A stretch of DNA of 64,000 bases from JAJRAN01 sp963827135. Its GTDB lineage: Archaea > Thermoplasmatota > Thermoplasmata > Methanomassiliicoccales > UBA472. Positions within the stretch are counted from its first letter, which is position 1; each line of letters opens with the position of its first letter. The position numbers and the translations under genes were made by a program. Where the stretch lies: positions 124,001 to 188,000 of the forward strand of contig CAWGZX010000003.1 in the NCBI GenBank assembly GCA_963827135.1, written 5' to 3'. Shown here piece by piece: positions 25,429-35,002 of this stretch. Below the pieces are notes generated by a model, which was not told the origin of the DNA, ran no database searches, and was given only the letters and a program-made list of their open reading frames with translations.

Positions 25429-26767
25429 GAAGCGAGCCAAGCTGTTGACAATCGCTACAGCCGTCGTGCTCTGGTTGATGCTTACTAGCATCATGGGGGC
25501 CTCCGCCTCCCATTTCGATCCGAGATTAGTTCCAGCCAGCTTCACCGGGTTCGCCTCCAAGCAGGTGGACGCAGACAACGCACCGATTTTTTTATAACGC
25601 GCGCGCGCACGTAGATATAGATAGGCAGCCGGGGGGCGTCGTCCTCGCGGGAGGACCGAATTCCTCTACGCGTTCCAGGGTGGCAATTCCGGACCTTCTG
25701 GCGGTACAACATCAGCACATCACTTGGGCGGCATTGGCAAATGCCCCAAGCCAATTGAAGGAGGATGGGAGCTCACTGGCAAGCGATGGGGACCGATATC
25801 TCTACGCTATCCAAGGAGGGACTCGCCATTCTGGCGGTACGACGCGATAACGAACTCATGGACCTCCATGCAGCGCACTCCAGACAACGTTAAGTCAGGA
25901 GGAGGTCTCGTGACCTATAATGGCAATGGCGCCTTCTTCGCCCTGAGGGAGATGCCAGCAACAGATTCTGGAGATATAATGTAGCCAGCGACATTGGACC
26001 GTCCTCGCCAATGCGCCGGGTGTCGTCAGCGATGGAGGGTGCCTGGTATGCGATCAGAAGAACTTCGTTTACGCGTTGCAGGGCAACGGACAACGGGCCT
26101 TCTGGCGCTACAATGTAACATCCAATTCCTGGTCCGCCTGGCCCCAATCCCAAATGCGGTCCGCTACGGCGGGGCTATGGCCTATGATGGTAACAACTCC
26201 ATCTACTCCCTGCCTGGGTGGTCTCAGGCATACTTCCTGAGGTATAGCATCTCTGAGAACCGATGGTACATACTCGCCAACGTGCCTAGCACGGTCAGCT
26301 ACGGTGGAAGCCTAGCCTTCTCCTATCCTGGTACGATATTTGCCTTCTCCGGGGCCAATACGAACAGGTACTGGCGTTATAATGAAACCACAGGTGTTTG
26401 GTCCGCCTCCACCAATGCTCCAGGGATCATCAGGGAGGGAGGCGCCTTAGCCAACGGACCCATGATCCTATCACGAACCGGAACAATAACTTCTGTGACA
26501 TTTGATACAGGCAATGCTGACAGCGCCATTCAAGGCCTATTCTGGACGGAATCGTTGGCCACTGGAACGGACATAATCTTCGAGATACGAGCTTCCAACA
26601 CGTTAGCCGCAGGGGTCCCATTGGCGCCTTGGACTTACGTCGGAGGGACATCGCCAGTGACCGCAGGCCTTCCCAACGGCCGCTACATCAGATGGACAGC
26701 CACCCTTTCAACCACGAACGTCCATCTTACACCAACTTTGCAGGAGGTCCGGGTCTATTATGCTTAA
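25415..26767 (+). pseudogene. Secreted kelch-repeat (beta-propeller) surface protein, frame-disrupted
   Basis: The start gives MVEPRKRAKLL followed by a signal peptide (TAVVLWLMLTSIMGASA). After about 60 codons the frame breaks near a run of seven T and a CG dinucleotide run (25588-25612). Across several frames I read about six kelch-type units with the pattern FWRYN...W...P...GG, for example PFWRYDAITNSWTSM, YFLRYSISENRWYIL and RYWRYNETTGVW. From 26180 one frame is open to the end and finishes with a beta-rich domain (about 100 residues). This is probably an adhesin or cell-surface protein. Confidence 0.75.
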
Positions 26768-26802
26768 GGTTTCAAGCGCTGCAGATAACCCCAGAGCCCA
26801 CC

Positions 26803-28850
26803 ATGCACATCCACAAGTCATCTGCGGTGGGCAGAGGTGCGAGGGGCGACCGCTTGGCTTCTGACCCTGCTAATCATCGCATCACTCCTGCCCATCCTGA
26901 TGCCGAGCGTGGACGCCGGCGGATGTGCCCGTCTTCGACCTTGAGCTGAACGACGGGCTATGATGCCCCCTTTGCGTTGGAGAACCTAAAGCCGGGCGAC
27001 AGGGGCTCGAAGGTCGTCCAGCTGCGCAACGTAGGCAACGTGGCCGGACAGATCGCCATCTGGGTCTCCAACATAGAGGAGTTAGATTACGTTGGCGATG
27101 GCGCCCACCTCGACGATTATCTCTATTTCGAAGTTAATTGCGCTGGAGCTGTCCACCGACGTCCACATGCCCTGCCAGATTATGCTCCATCCCTCAGGCG
27201 CCGCTTGGCGGCAGCTACATCTGGCTGCTTAATGTCCGAGACCGGTCAGACCGTCCAAATAAGCTGGTTCTGGGAGTTCCTGGAGAACTACCAATCTCAG
27301 ACCGAGGCGCAAGGCGACTCGCTCAGCTTCGACATTCACTACCTGCTTGGGGAGGTGCCTCCGCCTAACCTCAACATGTCCTGGCTTGAGGTCCAGGTGC
27401 TGGACCAGGTGACGATGGCCCTGCTGGATGCGGAAGGCAGGAGCGTGGATCAGGTCGTCGCCACGGACACCACCAGTCCATCGCTGACGATCCCCGAGGG
27501 CGCAGCTGCATGGCGGAAGACGGCCGCACCATCAGGAGGATCGTCGTCTCCAGGAGGAGGAGCGCGCCCGGTCGGCGCAGGGCAGGCATTGGTGAGCCCG
27601 GTCTTCTCCGTCTCGTCCTTCGTCTCGGCCTCGAGAGGAGGTTGAGGGTGTTCATCGACCAGGTGATACTGCGCCTCAACTACGACCCGACACTCCTCCC
27701 ATCCCTGACCGAGTCAATCGGCCTCTACCTCCTCGGCGAGGACGGCTCCTGGTCGCCTCTGCCCATGACCACCGAGAACCCGCCACAGGTCGGCCAGTGC
27801 GGAGGTATGATCAACAGCTCCGGCGAGGTCGGGGTCATCGCCTCCTTCGACCCATACGAGGCGGCGTACTTCCTCCCCAGCGGGCTCAACGATCGACGCT
27901 AGCAAGCAGGACTGGTGGGACCCGATCATCTTCGCCAGCCGCATCGGAGACGAGGTCAAGGTCACGGTGATGATCACCAACGTGGGCCAGGTCTCCGGCG
28001 AGCAGAACATAACCCTTAGCATCAACGGCCAGGACATCGGCGCCAAGCCGGTCGCCCTCGGGCCGATGGAGAGCAAGGAGGTGACCTTCGACGTCACCGG
28101 CCTGCAGCAGGGCGAATATGAGATAGAGGTCTCCGGTCTCTCCGGAAATGTAGTGGTGGGCACGCAGGTGAACTGGTGGCTCATCATAGCCGTATGCTGC
28201 CTGCCGTTTGCAGTGGTGGTGGCGTACGTCTACAGCTCCCGGCGCTGGAAGGAGATGAAGGGGCGCATGGACTCGCTCCAGAGCAACGTGACCGAGGTCG
28301 AGTCCAAGCTCGCCGAGTCAGAGATGGCACTAATGATGATGAACGAAAGACAGGAGGCCGAGGCCACAAAGATCGGCCCTGCAGTCATGGCTGCTCCATC
28401 CGTCCCGACCTCCTCGATACCGTCCAGCAAGGTCGAGGAATCGCTCGACTCATTCGTGACGAGCGCTGAGCCCAGGTCCCAGGAAGAGAATGACTGGGTC
28501 GGAACACCTTAAATCAGGTCGACCAAGTTTACGTCCCCAAGCCCGCCACCCAGCTGCCACCCTACCCCGCCCCGGCCACTCCGCGGACGAACGGGAAGTC
28601 CCTGGAGGAGGCGATCTCCATTGAGACCAGCATCCTGTTGGAGGAGGAGGTGGGCGCGCACCAGATGAGGGTGGCCAAGGAGTTTATCCTGTCTAGGATC
28701 AGATCGCAGGGCATGCTCGTGATAGACGAGGCGCCCTCCGGCCAGAACGGCCTAGTGGCCATGGCCGCGCTCAGCCAGCTAGTCGAGGAGGGCAAGATCC
28801 GCGCCGTGCAGGAGAAGAGGCGGACCGTCTACCTGATGAACTCCCCCTAG
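26803..28850 (+). pseudogene. TasA-domain / ZU5-like / CARDB / transmembrane / winged-helix fusion protein, frame-disrupted
   Basis: Joined across frames this reads as one polypeptide of about 680 residues. In order: signal peptide (WLLTLLIIASLLPILMPSV); a TasA/CotN-like domain (VPVFDLELNDG, PGDRGSKVVQLRNVGNVAG, ending QGDSLSFDIHYLL); a ZU5-like domain with LTIPEGA, EDGRTIRRIVVS and IDQVILRLNYDP; a CARDB-like domain (VKVTVMITNVGQVSGEQNI); one membrane span at 28170-28230; a coiled coil; and a cytoplasmic helical tail (RVAKEFILSRIRSQG...MAALSQLVEEGKIRAV) that resembles a winged helix. At least six indels interrupt it. The N-terminal and C-terminal halves could instead be two genes. Confidence 0.68.
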
Positions 28851-28881
28851 AGGATAAGAAAGCATCATCTAATCGCATGGC

Positions 28882-30693
28882 ATGATGGGCAGCGTGCTGC
28901 TCCGGACCCGCGAGCTCTCGAAGGCGTTCGGGAAGAAGGAGGTCCTCCGCTCCGTCAGCGTGACGGTGGAGCGCGGCGACCGCATCGGCCTGGTCGGTAA
29001 GAACGGTTCCGGCAAGTCCACCATTCTCAAGCTGTTCACCCGCGAGCTGAAGGCGGACACAGGGGACTTGGAGCTCAGGACGGACAGGATCGGCTACCTG
29101 GCGCAATTGGGGGAGGGCGAGGGAGAGACCATCCACAGCAGCCTCGTTGACCCTAGGCAGCGTGCCGTCGAGTCCCGCATGGGCGACCTGGAAGCGGAAA
29201 TGGCCCGGGCCGGCGAGGACCCGAGCATAGACCTGGATGAAGTGGTCCTCGAATACAATCGGTTGCAGGAGGAGCTGGTCGGTAGAAGGGAGCACCTGGT
29301 CGAAGGAACGAGGAAGGAGGCCTTGGAGCGTATGGGCATGTCAGACCGCTCCGAGGAGCGCAGGCTGGAGGAGATGAGCGGCGGGGAGCAGACCAAGGTC
29401 CGCATCGCCCGCATCATGGTCCAGGCGGAGGAGGCCGACCTGCTCATCCTCGATGAGCCGACCAGCCATCTGGACATCGAGGGGGTGGAATCGCTGGAGG
29501 ACTATCTCCTGCGCTACCAGGGCGCGGTTATCGTGGTCTCGCACGACCGCTACTTCCTGGACCGAGTAGCGACCTGCATCTGGGACCTGGACAAAGGCGT
29601 GGTGCGAGAGTTCAAAGGCAACTACTCCGACTTCGCGCAGAAGAAGGCGCTGGAACAGGAGAAGCTCAAGGCCGCGAGCGAGAAGAACCGCCGGGAGAGG
29701 GAGCGGCTGGTCAAGGTGGCGGAGGAGCAGCACCTGCGCAACTGGTACGGTACGACGCACAAGACCACCATGAAGAGGGTGGAGAGGATGGGCGTGGTCG
29801 AGGGGCCGGAGCAGGAGGGAAGCATGAGCTTCGGCATCGAGGTCGCGGAGAAACACAGCAAGGGCTTCGTGACCGCCAAGGACCTGGTCGTGGTGCGAGG
29901 CGACCACAAGGTGCTCGACCATCTCGACCTGGAGGTGACGCTCGGCGACAAGCTTGGGGTGTTCGGCGCCAATGGATCGGGCAAGACCACGCTGCTCAAG
30001 GCGATAAGGAAGGAGCTAGGGTATCTGGGCGATCTATGGGTCTCGCCCGCCGCCAGGATCGGATACTTCTCGCAAGGCCATGATGGCTTGGAGGAGCGCC
30101 TGACCCCAGAGGAGCAGCTGCTGCAGGTCCTCGGGAGCGGCGAGAAGGGGTTGGCCCGGTCACTTTTGGCACGTTTTCTTTTCGACGACCTGCAGGTAAG
30201 GACCCCAATAGCCAAGCTCTCGGGGGGCGAGAGGGCGAAGGTAGCCCTCGCCCTGCTGATATGCGAGCGGAGGAACCTCCTCCTCCTGGACGAGCCGACC
30301 AACTACCTCGACACCGGGTCCCGCGAGGCGGTGGAATCGGCGCTGCGCGAATACCCTGGCACGCTTATTCTCGTTACCCACGACCGCTACCTCCTAGACG
30401 CAGTATGCAATAAGGTCGCCGAGCTCAGGAACGGCCGATTGAGGGTGTTCCCCGGGACATACTCGCAGATGAAAGGGATCATCCAACAGGAGACGGTCCT
30501 GGCCGAGGCCCAGGTATATCGTGTGGTGCTAGGCTTCACCGATTGGACGACGAGGAAGAAGCTCAAGCCCGGGGATACGGTGGCCATAGCCCCCTCCGAG
30601 ATGGAGAGCTATCGTTGGGCCTTGGACAACGGCAAGTTGAAGCGCCTGGACAAGAAGGAGCTGAAGAAGGTCAAGAAACCCGATGGTGATTGA
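28882..30693 (+). CDS. ABC-F family ATP-binding protein
   Basis: A soluble ATPase of 603 residues with two ABC domains and no membrane segment, the ABC-F layout whose studied members act on the ribosome. Each half has a Walker A (GKNGSGKST near 36, GANGSGKTT near 364), a signature (MSGGEQ, LSGGER) and a Walker B followed by DEPTSHLD and DEPTNYLD. A charged linker of about 80 residues joins the halves, as in the P-site tRNA-interaction motif of this family. It starts 31 bp after the disrupted surface locus and is itself intact. Confidence 0.93.
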   Translation: MMGSVLLRTRELSKAFGKKEVLRSVSVTVERGDRIGLVGKNGSGKSTILKLFTRELKADTGDLELRTDRIGYLAQLGEGEGETIHSSLVDPRQRAVESRMGDLEAEMARAGEDPSIDLDEVVLEYNRLQEELVGRREHLVEGTRKEALERMGMSDRSEERRLEEMSGGEQTKVRIARIMVQAEEADLLILDEPTSHLDIEGVESLEDYLLRYQGAVIVVSHDRYFLDRVATCIWDLDKGVVREFKGNYSDFAQKKALEQEKLKAASEKNRRERERLVKVAEEQHLRNWYGTTHKTTMKRVERMGVVEGPEQEGSMSFGIEVAEKHSKGFVTAKDLVVVRGDHKVLDHLDLEVTLGDKLGVFGANGSGKTTLLKAIRKELGYLGDLWVSPAARIGYFSQGHDGLEERLTPEEQLLQVLGSGEKGLARSLLARFLFDDLQVRTPIAKLSGGERAKVALALLICERRNLLLLDEPTNYLDTGSREAVESALREYPGTLILVTHDRYLLDAVCNKVAELRNGRLRVFPGTYSQMKGIIQQETVLAEAQVYRVVLGFTDWTTRKKLKPGDTVAIAPSEMESYRWALDNGKLKRLDKKELKKVKKPDGD

Positions 30694-30823
30694 TCCGTAC
30701 AAGCGAGGGTCGGTTAAGGGATAAAAGATGATTTCTTCCAGATGTTCGCCGTCTCCCTGGAGGGTCAATGAGATTGCGGCCTGGTAGGACAAGTGTTTCG
30801 ATGAGGGACCTTAGGGGCGTATT

Positions 30824-31210
30824 TCAAGGTCTCTGCATCATGCCTAGGGACTCTAGGCTGTCGATGGCCCCATCTAAATCTCTCTCCAAGACCAGGATAT
30901 GGTCCGTGCGGTACGAGGAGATCACGAAGATAGGTATCCCTCTTTCGGCCAAGGCACTTGAGGCCAAAGCCATGAAACCGACCATGTCCAGGGGCAGATC
31001 TCCTGTGAAAGAGATCATCCTATAGGCGCGTCCTTCGAACGCCTTTCTATCATTTGGCAAGGGTCGGACCACCGTCCTCTCACCACGATAATCCACGACC
31101 GCGAAGGCATCGATGACCATGTCAGAAGTGCTGGCCAGGGCTACCTCGTACCTCTCCTCATGCACCCTGAAGCCGAGCCCTTGGTTTCGGACAAGGTCCT
31201 CCTTCCTCAT
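30824..31210 (-). CDS. ACT-domain protein
   Basis: A 128-residue protein with an ACT-type regulatory fold in its C-terminal half: ISFTGDLPLDMVGFMALASSALAERGIPIFVISSYRTDHILV is the characteristic ACT_7 pattern also found at the end of aspartate kinases and in CASTOR-like sensors. There is no catalytic domain, so it probably senses an amino acid or similar small ligand and acts on another protein. It stands alone between convergent and divergent neighbours, with about 130 bp of empty DNA after the ABC-F gene. Confidence 0.82.
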   Translation of the reverse strand: MRKEDLVRNQGLGFRVHEERYEVALASTSDMVIDAFAVVDYRGERTVVRPLPNDRKAFEGRAYRMISFTGDLPLDMVGFMALASSALAERGIPIFVISSYRTDHILVLERDLDGAIDSLESLGMMQRP

Positions 31211-31335
31211 GGGGACCAGAACGCTCGACCAGGAGAAATCGTTTTGCAGGCAAGGGGCTTACTCCGATGCTTGTGAAGGGACGTCCAAAGCCATTACATA
31301 TCCCTGCCATCATCCTCTGACGAGGATGTGAATAG

Positions 31336-31620
31336 ATGCTCTCGCAGGCACCGATAGACCTTGGGAAGGTCAAGCAGAACGAGATCGAGAGGGAGGCCCT
31401 CAGGCTAGGGATCATCGCAGAGCTAGACGCGATCTCCTTGTATGAGCAGCTCGCCGCGGTAGTGAAGAAGGACGACATGAAAAAGGTCTTCTTGGACATA
31501 GCGAAGGAAGAGAAGACCCATGTCGGGGAATTCCAGGCTCTGCTATTGAAGTATGATGAGGAGCAGGCAGAGGAGCTGGAAAAGGGCAGGGAAGAGGTCG
31601 AGGAGCTCACAGAGAAGTGA
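31336..31620 (+). CDS. Encapsulated-ferritin-like (EncFtn/rubrerythrin-type) protein
   Basis: A 94-residue two-helix protein. EREALRLGIIAELDAISLYEQLA and FLDIAKEEKTHVGEFQALLLKY carry the Glu, Glu and ExxH ligands of half a ferritin diiron site, so an active site would form only in a dimer, as in EncFtn. The Glu/Lys-rich tail (EEQAEELEKGREEVEELTEK) is typical. In other archaea and bacteria such genes adjoin or are fused to an encapsulin shell gene; no encapsulin is recognisable in this window. A TATA-like tacatat is about 40 bp upstream. Confidence 0.75.
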   Translation: MLSQAPIDLGKVKQNEIEREALRLGIIAELDAISLYEQLAAVVKKDDMKKVFLDIAKEEKTHVGEFQALLLKYDEEQAEELEKGREEVEELTEK

Positions 31621-31637
31621 GCCGTTTCGTTTTTATT

Positions 31638-31850
31638 TTATTCTCCCAATATCGCCTGGTTGAGGTCCTCGACCAGCTTCTTTGGATCGGCACCCATCAG
31701 CATCGCCGCCTGCCTCACCGATACTATCTTAGCAGCGTGCCTCATGACCGGCGTCTCCAGGTCGGTGTAGCCGATTCCGTACAGCACCTTCAAAGTCTCC
31801 GGGAATAGGTCGATGACCTTCTCCAGGTCCATTTCCTCATTGATCATCAT
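31638..31850 (-). CDS. DUF1858 small protein
   Basis: A 70-residue protein with the DUF1858 pattern: LEKVIDLFPETLKVLYGIG then the middle segment DLETPVMRHAAKIVSVRQAA and a closing MGADPKKLVEDLNQ. The domain occurs alone or fused to ScdA-type di-iron and hybrid-cluster-type proteins, and is linked to redox or nitrosative stress, though its own role is unclear. I start it at MMINEE, 4 bases after the rhodanese stop codon; the frame is open seven codons further into that gene. The two genes are evidently co-transcribed. Confidence 0.82.
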   Translation of the reverse strand: MMINEEMDLEKVIDLFPETLKVLYGIGYTDLETPVMRHAAKIVSVRQAAMLMGADPKKLVEDLNQAILGE

Positions 31851-31854
31851 TGGA

Positions 31855-32676
31855 TCACTTCTCCACGGCACATCCCTCGACGTCCCCCCACTCGGAGAAG
31901 GAGGAGTCGTAGGTCATGACCTTGGGATATCCCAGTAGGCGGAGCATCATGTAACCATGGCTCGCCCTCAGCCCCATCCAGCAATATGTGATGATCTCCT
32001 TGTCCGGGGTCAGGCCATGGCTCTGGTACATGCTCCGGAGCTCATCAAACGACTTGAACCTGGCCGTCCCGGGGTCTATAGCTTCGAGCCAATGGATGTG
32101 AACCGCCCCTGGTATATGGCCGCCTCGCTTCCCGAAGGCTACCTTTCCCGTGTACTCGCCTCCCCGTCGCACGTCGAGGAACCTGACCCCATCGTCCTTC
32201 AGGTGGCTCAGGATATGCTCCTTGGTGGCTAGGTTGTCTTCGTTGTGGTCTGCACGGTATCTCGTCGACCTTATCTCCGGGATGTCCGAGGTGAATGTGC
32301 CTCCAGAATCCAGATAGGTCTTGATGCTCCCATCGAAGACCTTGATCCTCCTGTGCCCGAAATGCTCCAGGGTCCAGAGGAGCCTGGCCGAGAACAGCCC
32401 TCCGAAGTTGTCGTAGGCGACCACGGCGGTCTTATTGCTCACTCCCCTAGAGGACATCAGATGCTCGAACCTGTCCTGGGGGATGCACATGGCGGGCAGC
32501 CCGCCCCACGACCTCACGATGTCGAACAGCTCCACATTGACCGCGTTCCTCACATGTCCCCTGCCATAATCATAAGAAGACCTGGTATCAATGATCCTCA
32601 ATCCAGGGTCGTCAAGGTGCTTCTCCAGCCAGTCTGAGTCGATGATCTCCGGCTTGGTGCACTTCCATCCTTCCAT
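31855..32676 (-). CDS. Tandem-rhodanese sulfurtransferase
   Basis: A 273-residue thiosulfate/3-mercaptopyruvate sulfurtransferase. Two rhodanese domains are visible; the first (about 10-125) has the structural IIDTRSSYDYGRGHV but a non-catalytic VVAYDNFGG loop, the second has LDVRRGGEYTG and the active cysteine in TYCWMGLRAS near residue 232. This arrangement, inactive then active, is standard. It transfers sulfane sulfur to thiols or cyanide, or supplies persulfide to biosynthesis. DUF1858 follows with a 4-bp gap. Confidence 0.92.
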   Translation of the reverse strand: MEGWKCTKPEIIDSDWLEKHLDDPGLRIIDTRSSYDYGRGHVRNAVNVELFDIVRSWGGLPAMCIPQDRFEHLMSSRGVSNKTAVVAYDNFGGLFSARLLWTLEHFGHRRIKVFDGSIKTYLDSGGTFTSDIPEIRSTRYRADHNEDNLATKEHILSHLKDDGVRFLDVRRGGEYTGKVAFGKRGGHIPGAVHIHWLEAIDPGTARFKSFDELRSMYQSHGLTPDKEIITYCWMGLRASHGYMMLRLLGYPKVMTYDSSFSEWGDVEGCAVEK

Positions 32677-32882
32677 GTAGCTCCACCTTTCTTATGCCTA
32701 GGTGCGGACTCGAGCCACAAATATTAAATGATTCTAAAAACCCAATTGCAAAGACCGATGAACCGGATTTCATCTTGATCGCGAAGAGTGGATCCATTCA
32801 TGGTGACATTCCTTTTATTATATCAATGGCATCCGATTGTCCCGGTCGAACTGCTGATGGATTCTGAGGGAGGTGATGGTCG

Positions 32883-33605
32883 ATGATATCCGAGGCGGCC
32901 ATCTGGGGAATGATCTCGGTCATCCCTCTGATTATCGGCGCATGGATCGCTTTCAGGTTCAAGCCCTCCTCGAAGGTCGTCGGGGTGGTCATGGGCTTCG
33001 GAGCAGGGGCGCTCATAGCTGCGGTAGCCTATGAGCTGATACCAGAGAGTTCACCGCGAGATTTCGCCACGTTCCTGAGCCTCGGTCTCGGGGCGGTGGT
33101 TTTCTATGTCGGCACATCCTGGATCGAGAGGCGTTCGAGGAGGAAGGGAAAGGAGGCCGAGAACGCCAAGGCACAGACCGGTAGGGCGATCCTCCTTGGA
33201 GCATTATTGGATGGTATCCCCGAGTCCCTGGTCCTAGGCATGTCAATCGGAATCGGGGATTCGATAAGCATCGCGTTCCTTGGAGCGGTCTTCGTCTCCA
33301 ACCTGCCCGAGAGCATCGGAGCTTCTTCAGAGATGGAAGCTGGCGGAATGCAGCGTTCCCATGTTTACAAGATCTGGGCAGTGATTATGCTAGCCTGCGT
33401 TCTCATCACCATTTGCGGAGCTCTTATGATCCAGTACGTCCCCAATCTTGAGGGCATTTACGTCAAAGCGTTCGCCGCCGGAGCGGTCCTGGCGATGCTG
33501 GCGGACTCCATGATCCCGGAGGGCTTCTACGAGGGAGGGAGGCTCACCGGCCTCATGACCGTGATGGGCTTCGCCTTCGCCTCCATCCTTGCGCTATTGG
33601 GCTAG
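32883..33605 (+). CDS. ZIP-family metal transporter
   Basis: A 240-residue polytopic membrane protein of the ZIP (ZupT/GufA-like) family, which imports zinc, iron or other divalent metals. About seven membrane helices are seen. The signature metal-binding helices are GALLDGIPESLVLG (about 101-114) and VSNLPESIGAS (about 137-147); here Asp and Glu replace the usual His residue of the first motif, as in the GufA branch. A GGAGGTGAT ribosome-binding site precedes the ATG. No regulator is adjacent. Confidence 0.88.
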   Translation: MISEAAIWGMISVIPLIIGAWIAFRFKPSSKVVGVVMGFGAGALIAAVAYELIPESSPRDFATFLSLGLGAVVFYVGTSWIERRSRRKGKEAENAKAQTGRAILLGALLDGIPESLVLGMSIGIGDSISIAFLGAVFVSNLPESIGASSEMEAGGMQRSHVYKIWAVIMLACVLITICGALMIQYVPNLEGIYVKAFAAGAVLAMLADSMIPEGFYEGGRLTGLMTVMGFAFASILALLG

Positions 33606-33637
33606 ATCCCTTGGATGGTCATCGAGGCCATCTTCCA

Positions 33638-35002
33638 ATGAATGGCACCTCGATACCGATAAAGAGAATTGACCAGTCGCGCTTATTAATCACGACCTCT
33701 TTCCAACACCCCGAACAGATGATCATCTTCCCTCCGGAGCTACAGTTACATGAGAACCTCGCGCGGGTGAGCGCGCGCTTCATCGCTGATGGGAAGGAGG
33801 ACAGCCTCTGGTTCGAGGTCGACAAGAAGTTTGCCGATTATTTGGTAACTGACAGAATTGACGCGTTCCTCGTTGGGCTGCTCCCCCTCGCCATGCGCTT
33901 GGGCGAGGACATAGAGCTTAGGCATCCAGTGTCCCAAAGGACCTATTTCAACATAGACCAGAACCTGACATCGATAATCAACTTCGCCTTTCCAGATTAC
34001 AAGGTGATCTCGATAACCCCTAAGGGCTTCGCAGAGCCGATCCCCGCTCGAAATGGGCGGATAGCGGCCACCGGCCTGTCCTGCGGGATCGATTCGCTCT
34101 TCACTGTAATCAAGAACTCATCGTCGGATGTTCCAGATGGCTACAAGATTACCCACGGGATCTTCACAAATGTAGGGTCTCACGGGCAGACTGACGCCCC
34201 CGAAGGCATGACGCGGTTCCAGGGCAGGTTGCGTAACGCCCGGGGCTGTGCCGAGGAGCTAGGGTTGGAATTGATCCTCATCGACTCGAACATGGAGCAG
34301 GTCCTTTCGGGTCTAACGGACTACGACCGGACCCTCACCTTCCGCAACGCCGCGGCGGTCCTGGTCCTTGAGAAGCTCATCTGTCGATACCTCCATTCGT
34401 CTGGCATAACATATGAGTACATGAGGGTGAAGCGAAAGGGCAAGGACTCGGCAGCCTATGAGCCGATGACCCTGCCTTGCCTTTGCACTGATTCGCTGGA
34501 GTTCATCCTGTTCGGAGGCAGGTGCAGCCGGACAGAGAAGACGGCCCTCGTAGCTGATTATGAGCCCTCGTATCGATGGCTCAACGTGTGCGCAATCCAG
34601 GCGAATAACTGCGGCCACTGCATTAAATGTATGAGAACGATGCTGACCCTCGACATCCTAGGCAAGCTGGATCATTATAGCCAAGTGTTCGAAATGAAAG
34701 GCTATGAGGAGGACAAGTATCGCTATCTCGCCTATGTCCTGGCGACTAGGAAGATAAAGAACCAGCACCGAGACATCGCCGCCCTAATCGCCAAGGTGGA
34801 CTACCATCCACCTCGAAAATTCTGGCTGTATTACGCTGGATACATAGTGATGTTCAAGGCGACCTCCGCTGGGAATACAGTGACGGGAACGATCTATGAG
34901 CGCCTAGACAAGATGCCTCTCATGAAAAGCTCGAAGCTGTTGAGCCCCTTGCGATTCGCCTTCTTCAGGTTCAATAAGATAGTAGATCACCAGTTCGAAT
35001 GA
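33638..35002 (+). CDS. QueC-like PP-loop protein of unknown function
   Basis: A 454-residue protein whose centre carries a PP-loop-type motif (GLSCGIDSLFTV, about residue 155) and whose later part has the zinc-binding pattern CAIQANNCGHCIKCMRTML, close to the Cys cluster of QueC (7-cyano-7-deazaguanine synthase). The flanking 150 N-terminal and 100 C-terminal residues have no counterpart that I know. Related stand-alone proteins occur sporadically in polysaccharide and defence-type clusters. Codons are richer in A/T than in neighbouring genes, suggesting transfer. I prefer the ATG at 33638 to the upstream TTG. Confidence 0.6.
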   Translation: MNGTSIPIKRIDQSRLLITTSFQHPEQMIIFPPELQLHENLARVSARFIADGKEDSLWFEVDKKFADYLVTDRIDAFLVGLLPLAMRLGEDIELRHPVSQRTYFNIDQNLTSIINFAFPDYKVISITPKGFAEPIPARNGRIAATGLSCGIDSLFTVIKNSSSDVPDGYKITHGIFTNVGSHGQTDAPEGMTRFQGRLRNARGCAEELGLELILIDSNMEQVLSGLTDYDRTLTFRNAAAVLVLEKLICRYLHSSGITYEYMRVKRKGKDSAAYEPMTLPCLCTDSLEFILFGGRCSRTEKTALVADYEPSYRWLNVCAIQANNCGHCIKCMRTMLTLDILGKLDHYSQVFEMKGYEEDKYRYLAYVLATRKIKNQHRDIAALIAKVDYHPPRKFWLYYAGYIVMFKATSAGNTVTGTIYERLDKMPLMKSSKLLSPLRFAFFRFNKIVDHQFE

